Source: an uncultured Bacteroidota bacterium
Lineage (GTDB): Bacteria; Bacteroidota; Bacteroidia; Chitinophagales; Chitinophagaceae
Length of the DNA stretch: 32,517 bases
Reading direction: 5' to 3'
Assembly: GCA_902826165.1 (NCBI GenBank)
Contig: CADEDV010000007.1
Coordinates: 69,483-101,999 of the forward strand
This document shows positions 1 through 8,708 of this stretch, in pieces. The translations under genes were made by a program, and so were the position numbers. The notes beneath the pieces are model-generated. The model ran no database searches, was not told where the DNA came from, and was given only the letters and a program-made list of their open reading frames with translations. Within the stretch, counting starts at the first letter, position 1. Every line of letters begins with the position of its first letter.

Positions 1-1
1 T

Positions 2-364
2 TTCCCTTCAAAATCTGATACAGGTCTTCACCAGGTATTTGTTTACACGTTTGTAGCGATTGCTTTTGCTCTGTTATTTACTGCGGTGGTCTATAGTAAA
101 ACAAGTGTTATCACGCAGCTGATGAATAATCCTATCATCCGTTACCTCGGGAAAATATCGTATGGATTATACATTTTTCACATCTTCGGTATTTATGAAG
201 CTGCGGTGCTCTGTGAAAAAATGAGTATAGTGGCTCCTGAATGGCAGTTACCAATAGCACTCGTAATTACGATTGGCTTATCAATAATTTCTTACGAATT
301 ATTTGAAAAATATTTCCTCCGGAAGAAGAAAAAGTTCACCAGTATAGAAAGCAGGCCGGTGTGA
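2..364 (+). CDS. Acyltransferase 3 family protein, C-terminal fragment
   Basis: The reading frame is open from the window edge to the stop at 364, so only the last 120 residues are present and the true start lies upstream. Three hydrophobic segments are visible. The middle one contains a stretch around NPIIRYLGKISYGLYIFHI that is characteristic of the last helices of acyltransferase 3 (OafA/OatA-like) membrane proteins, which transfer acyl groups to extracytoplasmic sugars or glycans. The protein ends in a lysine/arginine-rich tail, as expected for a cytoplasmic C-terminus. The substrate cannot be told from this fragment, because the catalytic N-terminal part is outside the window. Confidence 0.8.
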   Translation, partial: FPSKSDTGLHQVFVYTFVAIAFALLFTAVVYSKTSVITQLMNNPIIRYLGKISYGLYIFHIFGIYEAAVLCEKMSIVAPEWQLPIALVITIGLSIISYELFEKYFLRKKKKFTSIESRPV

Positions 365-382
365 CCATTCCTGTAATTTGCT

Positions 383-967
383 TCAGAGATTGTTCAGTAT
401 CTCCTGCACGGTCGGTCTTTTTTTATAATCACTATTAAAAAAACGGTAGGTGATATTAGCTTCTTTGTCGATGACATAAACAGCAGGTACTGGTAAATAA
501 TTCCAATCTTTCCCATTGATCTTTTCCAGGTCGATCCCGGAATTACGATAGCGGGTAATCGTATTCTCCGGCACGATAAATTCCACTTCATAGGCTTTCA
601 TGATCTTAAGACCCTCATCGTATAAGATGGAATACTCTGCTTTTGTCTTCTCGATGGTCTTATCCACCCCTTCCGGCTTTTCCGGTGTAACGGCAATAAG
701 TGTTGCCCCTTTATCTTTGATCAGTTGCAAGGAATCTTCCAGTCTTTTCAGCTGGCGGTTGCAATACGGGCACCAGTTACCCCGGTAAAACACCAATACG
801 ACTTTCCCTTTTTTTAGCAGGTCTTTCAGCCTTACTTCAGTTCCATTCTGATCTGTTGCTTTAAAATCCGGGGCTTTGGAATTAATGAATAAGCCTTCGG
901 GAGCCTCCTGCCCGGCAACCACAAAAAAGGCACCCAATAACAGGAAAGTCAGAATGTTCTTTTTCAT
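383..967 (-). CDS. Exported peroxiredoxin-like (AhpC/TSA, thioredoxin-fold) protein
   Basis: A protein of about 194 residues when started at the ATG at 967. A longer frame runs to 1012, but the shorter start places a clean signal peptide (MKKNILTFLLLGAFFVVAGQ) at the N-terminus. The thioredoxin fold follows: strand VVLVFYRGNWCPYCNRQL carries a CPYC pair at residues 66-69, and the later VPAVYVID segment has the cis-proline expected of the fold. The RGNWCPYC form is typical of the AhpC/TSA 'peroxiredoxin-like' branch. It probably reduces peroxides or disulfides in the periplasm. It converges on the acyltransferase fragment with an 18-bp gap, and no terminator is obvious. A thiol-disulfide oxidoreductase role is an alternative to a peroxidase role. 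Confidence 0.85.
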   Translation of the reverse strand: MKKNILTFLLLGAFFVVAGQEAPEGLFINSKAPDFKATDQNGTEVRLKDLLKKGKVVLVFYRGNWCPYCNRQLKRLEDSLQLIKDKGATLIAVTPEKPEGVDKTIEKTKAEYSILYDEGLKIMKAYEVEFIVPENTITRYRNSGIDLEKINGKDWNYLPVPAVYVIDKEANITYRFFNSDYKKRPTVQEILNNL

Positions 968-1048
968 ACTGCAATTTAGATTTAAAAATAATTTGTTCAG
1001 TTTTTTAACCAATCCGGGCAGGAGTAAGTTAACAAAAGATTATTTCTT

Positions 1049-1056
1049 TACTTTTG
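1049..1056 (+). promoter_or_regulatory. Candidate -7 promoter box for the small membrane protein
   Basis: TACTTTTG matches the Bacteroidota -7 consensus TAnnTTTG at every fixed position. It lies 33 bp upstream of the ATG at 1090. No convincing -33 TTG was found at about 20 bp spacing. The box overlaps an alternative TTG start at 1054, which argues for starting the gene at 1090. Confidence 0.5.
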
Positions 1057-1089
1057 CCAGATATACTGTCCACAGCCAAACCTGATACT

Positions 1090-1377
1090 ATGTCAAACAC
1101 GCACCAGGATAAATACCTGACCAAACTGCTGATAGGTATTGCCCTTATAACGACCAGCATTGTTGTATTGTTTTATACCATCTACGAAAGATCAGAAAAA
1201 GCTCAGAAAGAAGAAGACTGGTACCTGTGGGCACTTGCTTTTGCTGTTTTACTGATAGCAGGGATCATTTCCATTTGCCAGGCTTTTGTACATAAAATAA
1301 AGTCGGATCTAATCCGCCGTCAGAAGCAAAGAGAACATCATAAAACCTCGCCTAAAATAACAGAAGAGGAAATGTGA
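1090..1377 (+). CDS. Small two-helix membrane protein, unknown function
   Basis: A protein of 95 residues. The ATG at 1090 is preferred over an in-frame TTG at 1054, which lies inside a promoter-like box. Two hydrophobic helices are visible, LLIGIALITTSIVVLFYTIY and, after an acidic/basic linker (ERSEKAQKEED), WALAFAVLLIAGIISICQAF. The C-terminus is long, charged and presumably cytoplasmic (KIKSDLIRRQKQREHHK). I do not recognise a family. The next gene converges on it with a 14-bp gap. Confidence 0.65.
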   Translation: MSNTHQDKYLTKLLIGIALITTSIVVLFYTIYERSEKAQKEEDWYLWALAFAVLLIAGIISICQAFVHKIKSDLIRRQKQREHHKTSPKITEEEM

Positions 1378-1391
1378 TCGGTGCTCTGACG

Positions 1392-1730
1392 CTATCCAAA
1401 TCGTTTGCTGAACATAAAATAAACAGCTCCCAGCAGCAGGGCAAAACTCACGAGATACCGCCAGTGAAAGGGTTCCTTCAGGTAAAAAACGGCAAAGAAC
1501 ACAAACACGACCAGTGTGATCACTTCCTGGATCATTTTTAACTGGAAGCCCGAAAATCCTTTGGCATAACCACTGCGGTTGGCCGGGACCATCAACACAT
1601 ACTCAAAAAAAGCAATGAACCAGCTCAGCACAATGGCTTTCCATAAAGGCCAGCCCTCCTGTTTCAAATGATAATACCAGGCAAAGGTCATGAAGATATT
1701 AGAGGCAACGAGAAGAATGATTGTACGCAT
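1392..1730 (-). CDS. DMT-superfamily small membrane protein (DUF486)
   Basis: A protein of 112 residues with four hydrophobic segments, matching the length and pattern of the DUF486/'DMT family protein' group. Recognisable stretches are the N-terminal NIFMTFAWYYHL and a central FFEYVLMVPANR with the following GFSGFQLKMIQEVITL, both conserved in that family. These are half-size relatives of drug/metabolite transporters and probably act as oligomers in the inner membrane. The transported substrate is not established. The gene lies just downstream of the smc terminator, so it is probably transcribed on its own. Confidence 0.85.
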   Translation of the reverse strand: MRTIILLVASNIFMTFAWYYHLKQEGWPLWKAIVLSWFIAFFEYVLMVPANRSGYAKGFSGFQLKMIQEVITLVVFVFFAVFYLKEPFHWRYLVSFALLLGAVYFMFSKRFG

Positions 1731-1749
1731 AGTTGAGAGTTATCAGTAT

Positions 1750-1777
1750 AAAAAAAGCCTTGCTTCCGCAAGACTTT
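1750..1777 (-). terminator. Intrinsic terminator after smc
   Basis: On the minus strand AAGTCTTGC and GCAAGGCTT form a 9-bp stem (one G-T pair) around a GGAA tetraloop, followed immediately by a run of T. It lies about 30 bp past the smc stop and just before the DUF486 gene. Confidence 0.8.
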
Positions 1778-1806
1778 CAAATTTATTGACAATTTATCAC
1801 CCAGCA

Positions 1807-4800
1807 TTAATTCTGGTTCTGCTGCAAATTGCGGAAGTCAACACTTACCAGTTTACTTACACCCGGCTCCTGCATCGTTACCCCATAGATCACATCCACG
1901 GTACTCATCGTCATTTTATTGTGGGTAACAATAATGAACTGTGAGTTATCACTGAACTGGCGGATCATATTGGTGAACTTGCTAACGTTGGCATCATCCA
2001 GCGGGGCATCCACCTCATCCAGGATACAGAACGGTGCCGGTTTGATCAGGTAGATCGCAAATAACAGGGCTGTTGCCGTTAAGGTTCTTTCACCACCACT
2101 CAGCTGTGTCAGCGAGGTGGGGCGTTTACCTTTAGGACGGGCAATCACTTCTATACCGGTATCTGCTAAGTTTTCCGGGTTTTCAAGTACCAGGTCACAA
2201 TGATCATCTTCGGTGAACAGGGTCTTGAACACTTTAATAAAATTCTCTTTCACCCGGTTAAAGGTTTCGAGGAATTTCAGGTTCGCTGTTGCTTCCACTT
2301 CTTCAATAGTCTTCAACAGGCTGTCCTTGGCATTCACCAGGTCATTCTTTTGCTCCACGATGAATTCATACCGCTTTTTCATCTCCGTAAATGCTTCGAT
2401 CGCTGTCGGGTTCACCTCGCCGAGGTTTTCCAGCCGCTTCTTCATCCGATCTGCTTTCTCCTGCAATTCTTCCAGCGCAGTTTCCGATGTCCGGGCCTGG
2501 TCTAAAATATCTTCCAGTTTGATACGGAACTCAACATCTAATCTCTCTTTCGTTCCGGCTAACTGTAATTTCAGTTCGTTCAGTTTGTCTTTGATTGCCG
2601 CTAATAGATGTTCTACCTGTTCTTTATCTTTTACTTTATGACGCAGCTCACTTTCTTTTTCACTCAGCTGGTTACGCAGGTTATAATAGGCCTGGTCCGC
2701 TTCATTCAATATGGTTTGCTCCTCTTCTCTTCTCCGGATCATTTCCAGCAAAGCATCTTCAATATCTTTTAAGGATGTAGCTGATTGCTCAATGCTGGTG
2801 GTAGTATCAGATAAACTGGTCGTATTACTTTCGATCTGTTGGTTCAGGTCGTTCAACTGGTTGCGCTTGAAATCCAGTTCCTGCTTCAGTGCATTGATCT
2901 TGCTCTGCTGCCTGGTCACATTCAGGTTAAACTCATTGTATTGTTGTGAAGCCTCGTTATACGTTGTTTCAGCCGCTTTAAAATTCTCATCCGCTTCAGC
3001 CAGCTTGGCGGTGTAGGCTTGTAACTGCTCATTAAATTCGTTCAGTTGGTTTCTAACCCCTTCAACCGACTGGTGCGTTTGCTGCATCTGGTGATTCAGT
3101 TCTTCCAACCGATGCTGGCTGTTGGTCTGCATGGAATGCAGGTTCTCCAGTTTATTGTGCAGGGAGAAGACCTGGTTGGTCAACTGCTGGATCTCTCTTT
3201 CGGTTTCCCGTAATGCATTCTCCCGCAGATCTTCATTAAAAGCGGTCACTTCATTATGCCTTGCCTGTATCTCGCTGCGGAGTTTCTCCACCTCTTCATC
3301 CTGGGCAGCGATCTCATCCTGTAATTTTTCTAAATTCTTTACACGGCCGATCTTCTTTCCTTCGATCATTCCCACACTACCACCGGTCAGCGAGTATTTT
3401 CCTTTTACATATTTACCGGCTTTCTCGATCACTACAAAACCATTGCTGTTTTGCAAGGCATCTTCGCTATCGGCAATAAAAACATTTCCTAATAAATGTT
3501 CTGCCAGTTTTCTGTATTTCTCTTCCACATCCACCACACTCAGTGCAGGAACTGCACCTTCCAGTTGATGAGCAGAAGCCTCAGCTCCTTTCTCGTTCAC
3601 TTTATCCAGCAGGAAGAAATTAGCCTTCCCTTTTTTATTCTCATCCAGTAAACGAACCGCCTGCAAACCTTCCTGCAGGTTATTGACTACATAGTAACTC
3701 AGGTAAGGTTCCAGTACATTTTCCAAAGCTGTCCTGTATTCCTCTTTTACATAAAGAATATCAGAGAGGATCGGCGATGTATAGTTCCAGTTATTGTTAT
3801 TGTGGAGGAATTTTACCGAATCAGGATAGCCCTCCATTGAATCGATCATGCTCTTCAGCAGGTCATGTTCGTTCTTTTTGGCATCCAGCTTTCTTGTCTC
3901 AACCGCCAGTTCATTCCGGAGCGTCTCCACAATGGACTGTGTTTGTAATATCTGTTCCTTCGTGTTTTCCTGGTGCTGCTGCAATTGCTCCAGGTCCACT
4001 TTTTTAATATTCAGTTCTTTTTCTTTCAGCAAACGTTCTTCATCCAGGTGATGACGTTGCTCTTCTCTTTGCTTTCTCTCCTCTTCTATCTGCCCGATAG
4101 CCCTTTGCAAATTTTGTACAGATGTATCCGCTACTGCCACTTTTTTCTCCGCATCAAACTGGCTGCGCTGCACCTGCTGGTATTCACTACGGAATGTATC
4201 CAAAGTGCGGCGCTTTTCATCCAGCGCTTCTCTTTGCACGGATACCTGGTTATTCAGTTGCTGTAATTGCTCACTTAATCCTTCCAGTGCTCTTGATTCC
4301 TCTTCTACCTGCAATTGGGTAAAGCCGATGCTTTCGTCAATTCCTTTTAGCTGGCCGCCTGCCTTTTGCAAAAACTCCTTCAGGCTGCTTTCTCTTTCTT
4401 TCAGATATTCCAACCGCTGGGCCGCCAGGTTTTTTTCATTCTCTTTGGTTCTTACCTGTTGCACCAGTTCGTTGAAAGCATGCTGCATACTTTGCAGTTG
4501 TCTTTCTTTTTCAATGAAACCCACTTTCTCCTGTTCCAGTGCTGCTTCTTCATTCGCTATCTCGGCTTCCATGCGGATCTTCTTATCGGTTTCCGCATCA
4601 TGCTGTTCATTCAGTTCTTTGTAGGTCAGGTTAAATCCTTCCAGGGCCGCTTTCGCCAGTTCAATGCTGATCTCCCGGTAATCCTTTTTGATCTCGTGGT
4701 ATTTCTCAGCTTTTTTGGCCTGGCTCTCCAGTGCTTTCAGCTGGTTATTGATCTCGAACAGCAGGTCCTCGATACGGGCCAGGTCCTGCTCGGTGGCATC

Positions 4801-5343
4801 CAGTTTTTGCTTGGCTTCCTTTTTACGGGTTTTATAGATCGAAATGCCGGCAGCTTGTTCCAGCATCCGGCGGCGGCTGTTGTCTTTGTCCTTGATCAGA
4901 TCATCGACCATGCCCAATTCGATGATCGCATAGCTATCAGTGCTCACCCCGGTATCCATGAACAGGTTCTGGATATCTTTCAGGCGGCACTGCACATCAT
5001 TCAGACGGTATTCCGATTCGCCACTTTTATAAAACTTACGGGTAATGGTTACAGTGCTGAACTCGGTGGGCAGCAGGTTCTTGGTGTTCTCAAAAGTCAG
5101 GCTCACCTCGGCCAGGCCAGAGGCGCTGCGGGTCTTGGAACCGTTGAAGACAAGGCTGTCCAGGTTCTCACTCCGCAAGTGGCTGATCTTCTGTTCCCCT
5201 ATCACCCAGCGGATACTGTCCACGATATTGGATTTACCACAACCGTTTGGTCCAACGATGCCCGTGATATTGTCGTCGAAATTGACAATTGTTTTGTCGG
5301 CAAAACTTTTGAACCCCTTGATTTCTAAGCTCTTTAATCTCAC
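1807..5343 (-). CDS. smc: Chromosome segregation protein SMC
   Basis: A protein of 1178 residues, the usual length for bacterial SMC, the ATPase of the condensin complex that compacts and segregates the chromosome. All landmarks are present. The N-terminal head begins MRLKSLEIKGFKSF with Walker A GPNGCGKS at 31-38. A long coiled coil (about 170-500) is followed by a hinge (about 505-640, with GLQAVRLLDENKKGKANFFLL-like sequence) and a second coiled coil. The C-terminal head has the ABC signature LSGGERT from 1081, Walker B ILDE near 1107, and a D-loop DAPLDD. The start codon is GTG at 5343. An in-frame TAG lies three codons upstream, so no ATG is possible there, and the family N-terminus begins exactly at this residue. 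No scpA or scpB is in the window. Confidence 0.97.
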   Translation of the reverse strand: MRLKSLEIKGFKSFADKTIVNFDDNITGIVGPNGCGKSNIVDSIRWVIGEQKISHLRSENLDSLVFNGSKTRSASGLAEVSLTFENTKNLLPTEFSTVTITRKFYKSGESEYRLNDVQCRLKDIQNLFMDTGVSTDSYAIIELGMVDDLIKDKDNSRRRMLEQAAGISIYKTRKKEAKQKLDATEQDLARIEDLLFEINNQLKALESQAKKAEKYHEIKKDYREISIELAKAALEGFNLTYKELNEQHDAETDKKIRMEAEIANEEAALEQEKVGFIEKERQLQSMQHAFNELVQQVRTKENEKNLAAQRLEYLKERESSLKEFLQKAGGQLKGIDESIGFTQLQVEEESRALEGLSEQLQQLNNQVSVQREALDEKRRTLDTFRSEYQQVQRSQFDAEKKVAVADTSVQNLQRAIGQIEEERKQREEQRHHLDEERLLKEKELNIKKVDLEQLQQHQENTKEQILQTQSIVETLRNELAVETRKLDAKKNEHDLLKSMIDSMEGYPDSVKFLHNNNNWNYTSPILSDILYVKEEYRTALENVLEPYLSYYVVNNLQEGLQAVRLLDENKKGKANFFLLDKVNEKGAEASAHQLEGAVPALSVVDVEEKYRKLAEHLLGNVFIADSEDALQNSNGFVVIEKAGKYVKGKYSLTGGSVGMIEGKKIGRVKNLEKLQDEIAAQDEEVEKLRSEIQARHNEVTAFNEDLRENALRETEREIQQLTNQVFSLHNKLENLHSMQTNSQHRLEELNHQMQQTHQSVEGVRNQLNEFNEQLQAYTAKLAEADENFKAAETTYNEASQQYNEFNLNVTRQQSKINALKQELDFKRNQLNDLNQQIESNTTSLSDTTTSIEQSATSLKDIEDALLEMIRRREEEQTILNEADQAYYNLRNQLSEKESELRHKVKDKEQVEHLLAAIKDKLNELKLQLAGTKERLDVEFRIKLEDILDQARTSETALEELQEKADRMKKRLENLGEVNPTAIEAFTEMKKRYEFIVEQKNDLVNAKDSLLKTIEEVEATANLKFLETFNRVKENFIKVFKTLFTEDDHCDLVLENPENLADTGIEVIARPKGKRPTSLTQLSGGERTLTATALLFAIYLIKPAPFCILDEVDAPLDDANVSKFTNMIRQFSDNSQFIIVTHNKMTMSTVDVIYGVTMQEPGVSKLVSVDFRNLQQNQN

Positions 5344-5579
5344 TGTTTTCTAATTTTAAGTCAGGCGGCGAATATAAGTCAAAGGTCAGGAATAATCGGT
5401 TTGGCAAATGGGCATTTATTCACAATGAAGGGCCAAAAATGTGAGAAGAAAGTGGTGATAAAAGGCAGAAAACCCCGATGCAGTAAAGGCAAATATCCTC
5501 CTGCCATAAGTAGGCGCTGATTGGGTTAGTACAAGTGCGGCAAAAACGGAAATTTCCTACGGTGAAGTATCTTCCTGGC

Positions 5580-6014
5580 ATGAAAGAAGAACTTTTCGAA
5601 ATTAAGCTTGATGAAACCGGCAGGAACTTGTTGGTTCGAATTAGCCGCTGGACCAGGTTTCTGTATATCTGCAGTTTGCTAACCTGCATCTTTGACTTTA
5701 TTGTTGCCGGAATAATTTTTAACTCGTTTTCAAAATACAGCAGTGGGATCAACTCATCTTTTCTAACATTTATTCTAAGATTGGATATTTTATTTCTTGT
5801 TACATATGCTGTTTTGTTGCCGTTACAGGCCTATTATTTCTTTGTGTTCTCGGGCAAAAGTCGTAAATCAATGCAGTATGAAGACAGCATTGGATTTAAT
5901 CAATCCTTTAAATGGCTGCTGCGTCATGCTGTCATTGCCGCAATTTTGTTTTGCCTGAACAGCATATGGGGTTTTTTTAATGTAATCCGGGAAACCTATT
6001 TTCTTAATTATTGA
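5580..6014 (+). CDS. Small membrane protein, unknown function
   Basis: A protein of 144 residues from the ATG at 5580. A longer in-frame start at 5535 adds 15 residues with no membrane or signal character. At least three hydrophobic helices are visible, near residues 27-48, 60-85 and 113-132. The region FNQSFKWLLRHAVIAAILFC lies before the last helix. Layout and size resemble small Bacteroidota membrane families such as DUF5362, but the resemblance is too weak to name. A weak promoter-like octamer (TATCTTCC, 5568-5575) ends 4 bp before the start codon. The gene converges on the alpha/beta hydrolase with 4 bp between stop codons. Confidence 0.65.
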   Translation: MKEELFEIKLDETGRNLLVRISRWTRFLYICSLLTCIFDFIVAGIIFNSFSKYSSGINSSFLTFILRLDILFLVTYAVLLPLQAYYFFVFSGKSRKSMQYEDSIGFNQSFKWLLRHAVIAAILFCLNSIWGFFNVIRETYFLNY

Positions 6015-6018
6015 ATAA

Positions 6019-6867
6019 TCATCTTTCAATCACTCCCACCAATAAAGGCCAGAGATCTCTTTCAAATTTTTTCCGAAAGATGCCCATATGCCCCACTTTA
6101 TGGCGGGTATGTTGTTCTACCGGCAGTTTCATGATCTCCTGTGGTGCATTAGGGAAAAATTTCATCATCAGCGGTACTGTTTTATCATTGGCAATAAAAT
6201 CATCACTGGTATAAACGGCTGTGATCGGCGTGGTGAAATGATAGAACCTGTCCGCCTGTATTTTTTGCTCCAGGAATTTCATAAAATAATTCTTGCTCAT
6301 GCACCATTGCCTCCATTCCAGGATGATGTTTTTCGGCAGGTCTTCACCCCAGCCGATCTTGCGCATGGTACCATAACCATGCATTTTGATAAGCAATGGC
6401 CCAATCACATACCATAATGCACAAACAGCGATATTTCTGGGGAAAGGGAAATAACCCCAATACCCTACAGCCGCATTAATAGCGATCACTTTTTTGATAT
6501 GCTGTTTCTGATCGAGGAAACCAATCAATTGGGCACCGACACTATGGCCCACCCAGATAATGCCCGTATGCTTCCGTTCTTCCACCATATAATTCAGCAT
6601 CGCATTCATATCCTTGGTGCCCCATTCATGCATATAAGAAGCGGACGTTTTCAGATTGTTCGGAGCTGATTCACCAATCCCCCTGTAGTCATAAAGCAAT
6701 ACCGTATAACCGTTCTGTACCAGGTAACGGGTGAAGTTGATATAAAACTCTTTTTTAACCCCGGTAGCAGAACTCAGCACAATAGCACCAGTACTTTCGC
6801 CGACCGGCCTTGCATATACAGCACTTAATTGGTAGCCATCTTCAGCGGTGATCATTATTTTAAGCAT
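6019..6867 (-). CDS. Alpha/beta hydrolase (COG4757-like serine hydrolase)
   Basis: A protein of 282 residues from the ATG at 6867. A longer frame to 6948 adds 27 residues of no clear character, whereas MLKIMITAEDGYQLSAVYARP is a typical beginning for this family. The alpha/beta hydrolase core shows the strand VLLYDYRGIGES, the nucleophile elbow GHSVGA with Ser109, an acid in SDD (222-223) and a catalytic His in VGHMG (His260). Sequence and size fit the COG4757 'predicted alpha/beta hydrolase' group (serine aminopeptidase S33-like fold). The substrate is unknown. An aromatic-rich cap (WGYFPFPRN through WRQW) suggests a hydrophobic substrate, which is inference. It probably acts in the cytoplasm, as there is no signal peptide. 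Confidence 0.85.
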   Translation of the reverse strand: MLKIMITAEDGYQLSAVYARPVGESTGAIVLSSATGVKKEFYINFTRYLVQNGYTVLLYDYRGIGESAPNNLKTSASYMHEWGTKDMNAMLNYMVEERKHTGIIWVGHSVGAQLIGFLDQKQHIKKVIAINAAVGYWGYFPFPRNIAVCALWYVIGPLLIKMHGYGTMRKIGWGEDLPKNIILEWRQWCMSKNYFMKFLEQKIQADRFYHFTTPITAVYTSDDFIANDKTVPLMMKFFPNAPQEIMKLPVEQHTRHKVGHMGIFRKKFERDLWPLLVGVIER

Positions 6868-6869
6868 AA
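6851..6869 (+). repeat. Imperfect direct repeat, copy 1
   Basis: ATCATT followed by ATTTTAAGCATAA. The same two blocks recur at 7290-7310 in the same orientation with two extra bases between them. This copy covers the start codon of the hydrolase on the minus strand. Confidence 0.5.
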
Positions 6870-7329
6870 GACACCTCCATGCATTTATTTTTTGCATAAG
6901 CAAGACATGGATTACATGTAGCAACGGGCAGGTGAATAGCAATGACAATACGTTTCATACATATAGTTTTTTAAAATGGTAATAAGGACCCCGCCCTGCT
7001 TCAACGCAGTGTACGAGACTGGTTCATAAAATGGCAGGTAAAACTGCAGTAGTTAGTGAACGGTTGCCGGGTAGTGTTTGCTATCAATCAAAAGCGGATT
7101 ACAAAATCAGTTATAAAAACAATACCGGCCAAATATCAGCTGCAAAATCCCCCCTTTGCGGGAGAATGACTTTATCGATCCCAGCAGGGCACAGGTTTCC
7201 AGGCATACTAATCGCTGAGATTAAAAAAATGATATACTTAGGTTAGATTAGAATAAGAGCCTCTACAGTTTCTTCATTATCCCTATATATCATTTAATTT
7301 TAAGCATAAACCCAAATGCCATCCCCGCT
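6868..7329. other. Gene-poor divergent intergenic region (462 bp)
   Basis: This gap separates the divergent hydrolase and glycerate kinase genes. I see no convincing gene, RNA gene or terminator in it. A 71-codon frame at 7031-7246 has no start context, hydrophobic pattern or family resemblance, and I judge it spurious. The gap must contain the promoters of both flanking genes, but no full TAnnTTTG box with a -33 element was found. A short imperfect direct repeat lies at each edge. Confidence 0.6.
7290..7310 (+). repeat. Imperfect direct repeat, copy 2
   Basis: ATCATT, TA, then ATTTTAAGCATAA, the second copy of the element at 6851-6869. It ends 19 bp before the glycerate kinase start codon, so it sits in that gene's leader or promoter region. 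Confidence 0.5.
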
Positions 7330-8640
7330 ATGGAGCTGAGAGAACATTGCCAACAAATATTTGAAGCTGCTGTAACTGCCGTACAGCCGGGTCAATTAAT
7401 CCCGGAATTCCTCGAATTAAAAGGCAATAACCTTCGAATTGGAAAAGAGCTTATTCCATTAACAGCAACTACAAAAATCTTTGTAATTGGTGCAGGTAAA
7501 GCCAGCGCAACCATGGCACAGGCTGTAGAAAAAATTGCCGGCAAGCGAATTGCAAAAGGATTTATCGTCACCAAATATGATCATGCTCTACCTCTTGAAC
7601 ATATTGAATGCCTCGAAGCTTCACACCCTGTTCCTGATCAAAACGGGGTTATTGCCGTTGAGAGAACAATTGCTGTAGTACAAGAAGCCCGTCAGCAGGA
7701 CATAATCATATGCTTACTCAGCGGAGGTGCATCCGCATTGTGGGCCGATTTACCTGCGGGAATCAGCCTTGAGGCATTACAGCAAACGTCTGGTTTGTTA
7801 TTGCAATGTGGTGCTGATATAGCAGAGATGAATACCGTCCGTAAGCATCTTTCAAGAATTAAGGGCGGTCAACTGCTTAGTTATGCCCCCCGGTCGGGAT
7901 GGTTTTCTTTAATAATTTCGGATGTACCGGGTGACATGCTCACTGTTATTGGCAGTGGTCCCACAGTGGATGATACCAGCAGTTTTGAGGACGTCAAAAA
8001 AATAATAGAAAAATACAAGCTGGCAGATAAGCTTCCTTCACCGGTTCTGCACCATATCGAAAAGGGAATTAAGGGTGCCATACCTGAAACAATTAAACCC
8101 GGCAATGCTGTTTTAAAAAATTGCAGCAATTTGCTGATCGGCTCAAACCTGATGGCGTTGGCCGCAGCAAAAAATGAAGCACAAAAATTAGGCTATCATA
8201 CACATGTGCTGGAAAGTTGTTTGCAGGGAGACACAACAGATGCTGCCCGAAACTTGTTTGCTGTTTATTCTGCTTACAGGGGAAACAGGCCTGCCTGTTT
8301 TCTGACAGGGGGCGAAACCACCCTGCAGGTAACCGGCAAAGGAAAGGGTGGCCGTAACCAGCATATGGTTTTGCAAGTACTGCATGAAATGATGACACAT
8401 GAAATCCCGGGATTCTGCTTTTTAGCAGCAGGCACCGATGGAACAGATGGCCCAACGGATGCAGCAGGAGCTTTTGCAGACCAACTAACCCTAGCCAGGA
8501 TGAAAGAAAAAGAAATGCTGTTGGCAAATTACCTGCAACAACAGGATTCTTACCATTTTTTTAAAGAAGCCGCAGCCTTGTTTAAAACAGGCAGCACCGG
8601 AACGAATGTAATGGATCTTTCAGTCGCTATCATTGAATGA
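7330..8640 (+). CDS. Glycerate 2-kinase, MOFRL/DUF4147 family
   Basis: A protein of 436 residues, close to the usual length of class II glycerate kinases. These phosphorylate D-glycerate with ATP to 2-phosphoglycerate, feeding it into lower glycolysis. The N-terminal DUF4147 domain shows GAGKAS (54-59), the LLSGGASAL loop (129-137), EMNTVRKHLSRIKGG (166-180) and SDVPGD (197-202) with GSGPT (208-212). The C-terminal MOFRL domain carries LTGGETT and GKGKGGRNQ (about 325-344). All expected motifs are intact. The next gene, an oxidoreductase, follows after 68 bp on the same strand and may be cotranscribed. That would suggest catabolism of a sugar acid through glycerate, which is inference from context only. 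Confidence 0.93.
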   Translation: MELREHCQQIFEAAVTAVQPGQLIPEFLELKGNNLRIGKELIPLTATTKIFVIGAGKASATMAQAVEKIAGKRIAKGFIVTKYDHALPLEHIECLEASHPVPDQNGVIAVERTIAVVQEARQQDIIICLLSGGASALWADLPAGISLEALQQTSGLLLQCGADIAEMNTVRKHLSRIKGGQLLSYAPRSGWFSLIISDVPGDMLTVIGSGPTVDDTSSFEDVKKIIEKYKLADKLPSPVLHHIEKGIKGAIPETIKPGNAVLKNCSNLLIGSNLMALAAAKNEAQKLGYHTHVLESCLQGDTTDAARNLFAVYSAYRGNRPACFLTGGETTLQVTGKGKGGRNQHMVLQVLHEMMTHEIPGFCFLAAGTDGTDGPTDAAGAFADQLTLARMKEKEMLLANYLQQQDSYHFFKEAAALFKTGSTGTNVMDLSVAIIE

Positions 8641-8708
8641 AAACATGACAACCGCAAAGGCTATGACCATAAATTATCTTCAAATACTAAGTAATCAATA
8701 AACAGGAT

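Noticed and set aside
4366-5328. A 320-codon plus-strand frame antisense to smc
   Set aside because: Long only because the opposite strand is coding. Its residues are the Phe/Leu/Gln/His-rich shadow of coiled-coil and Walker sequences.
5420-5752. A 110-codon minus-strand frame overlapping the small membrane protein gene
   Set aside because: It overlaps the better-supported membrane protein on the other strand and has an irregular, cysteine-scattered composition typical of antisense frames.
7031-7246. A 71-codon plus-strand frame in the gap before the glycerate kinase
   Set aside because: No signal peptide, helix, family motif or start context. It fits chance in a 460-bp gap.
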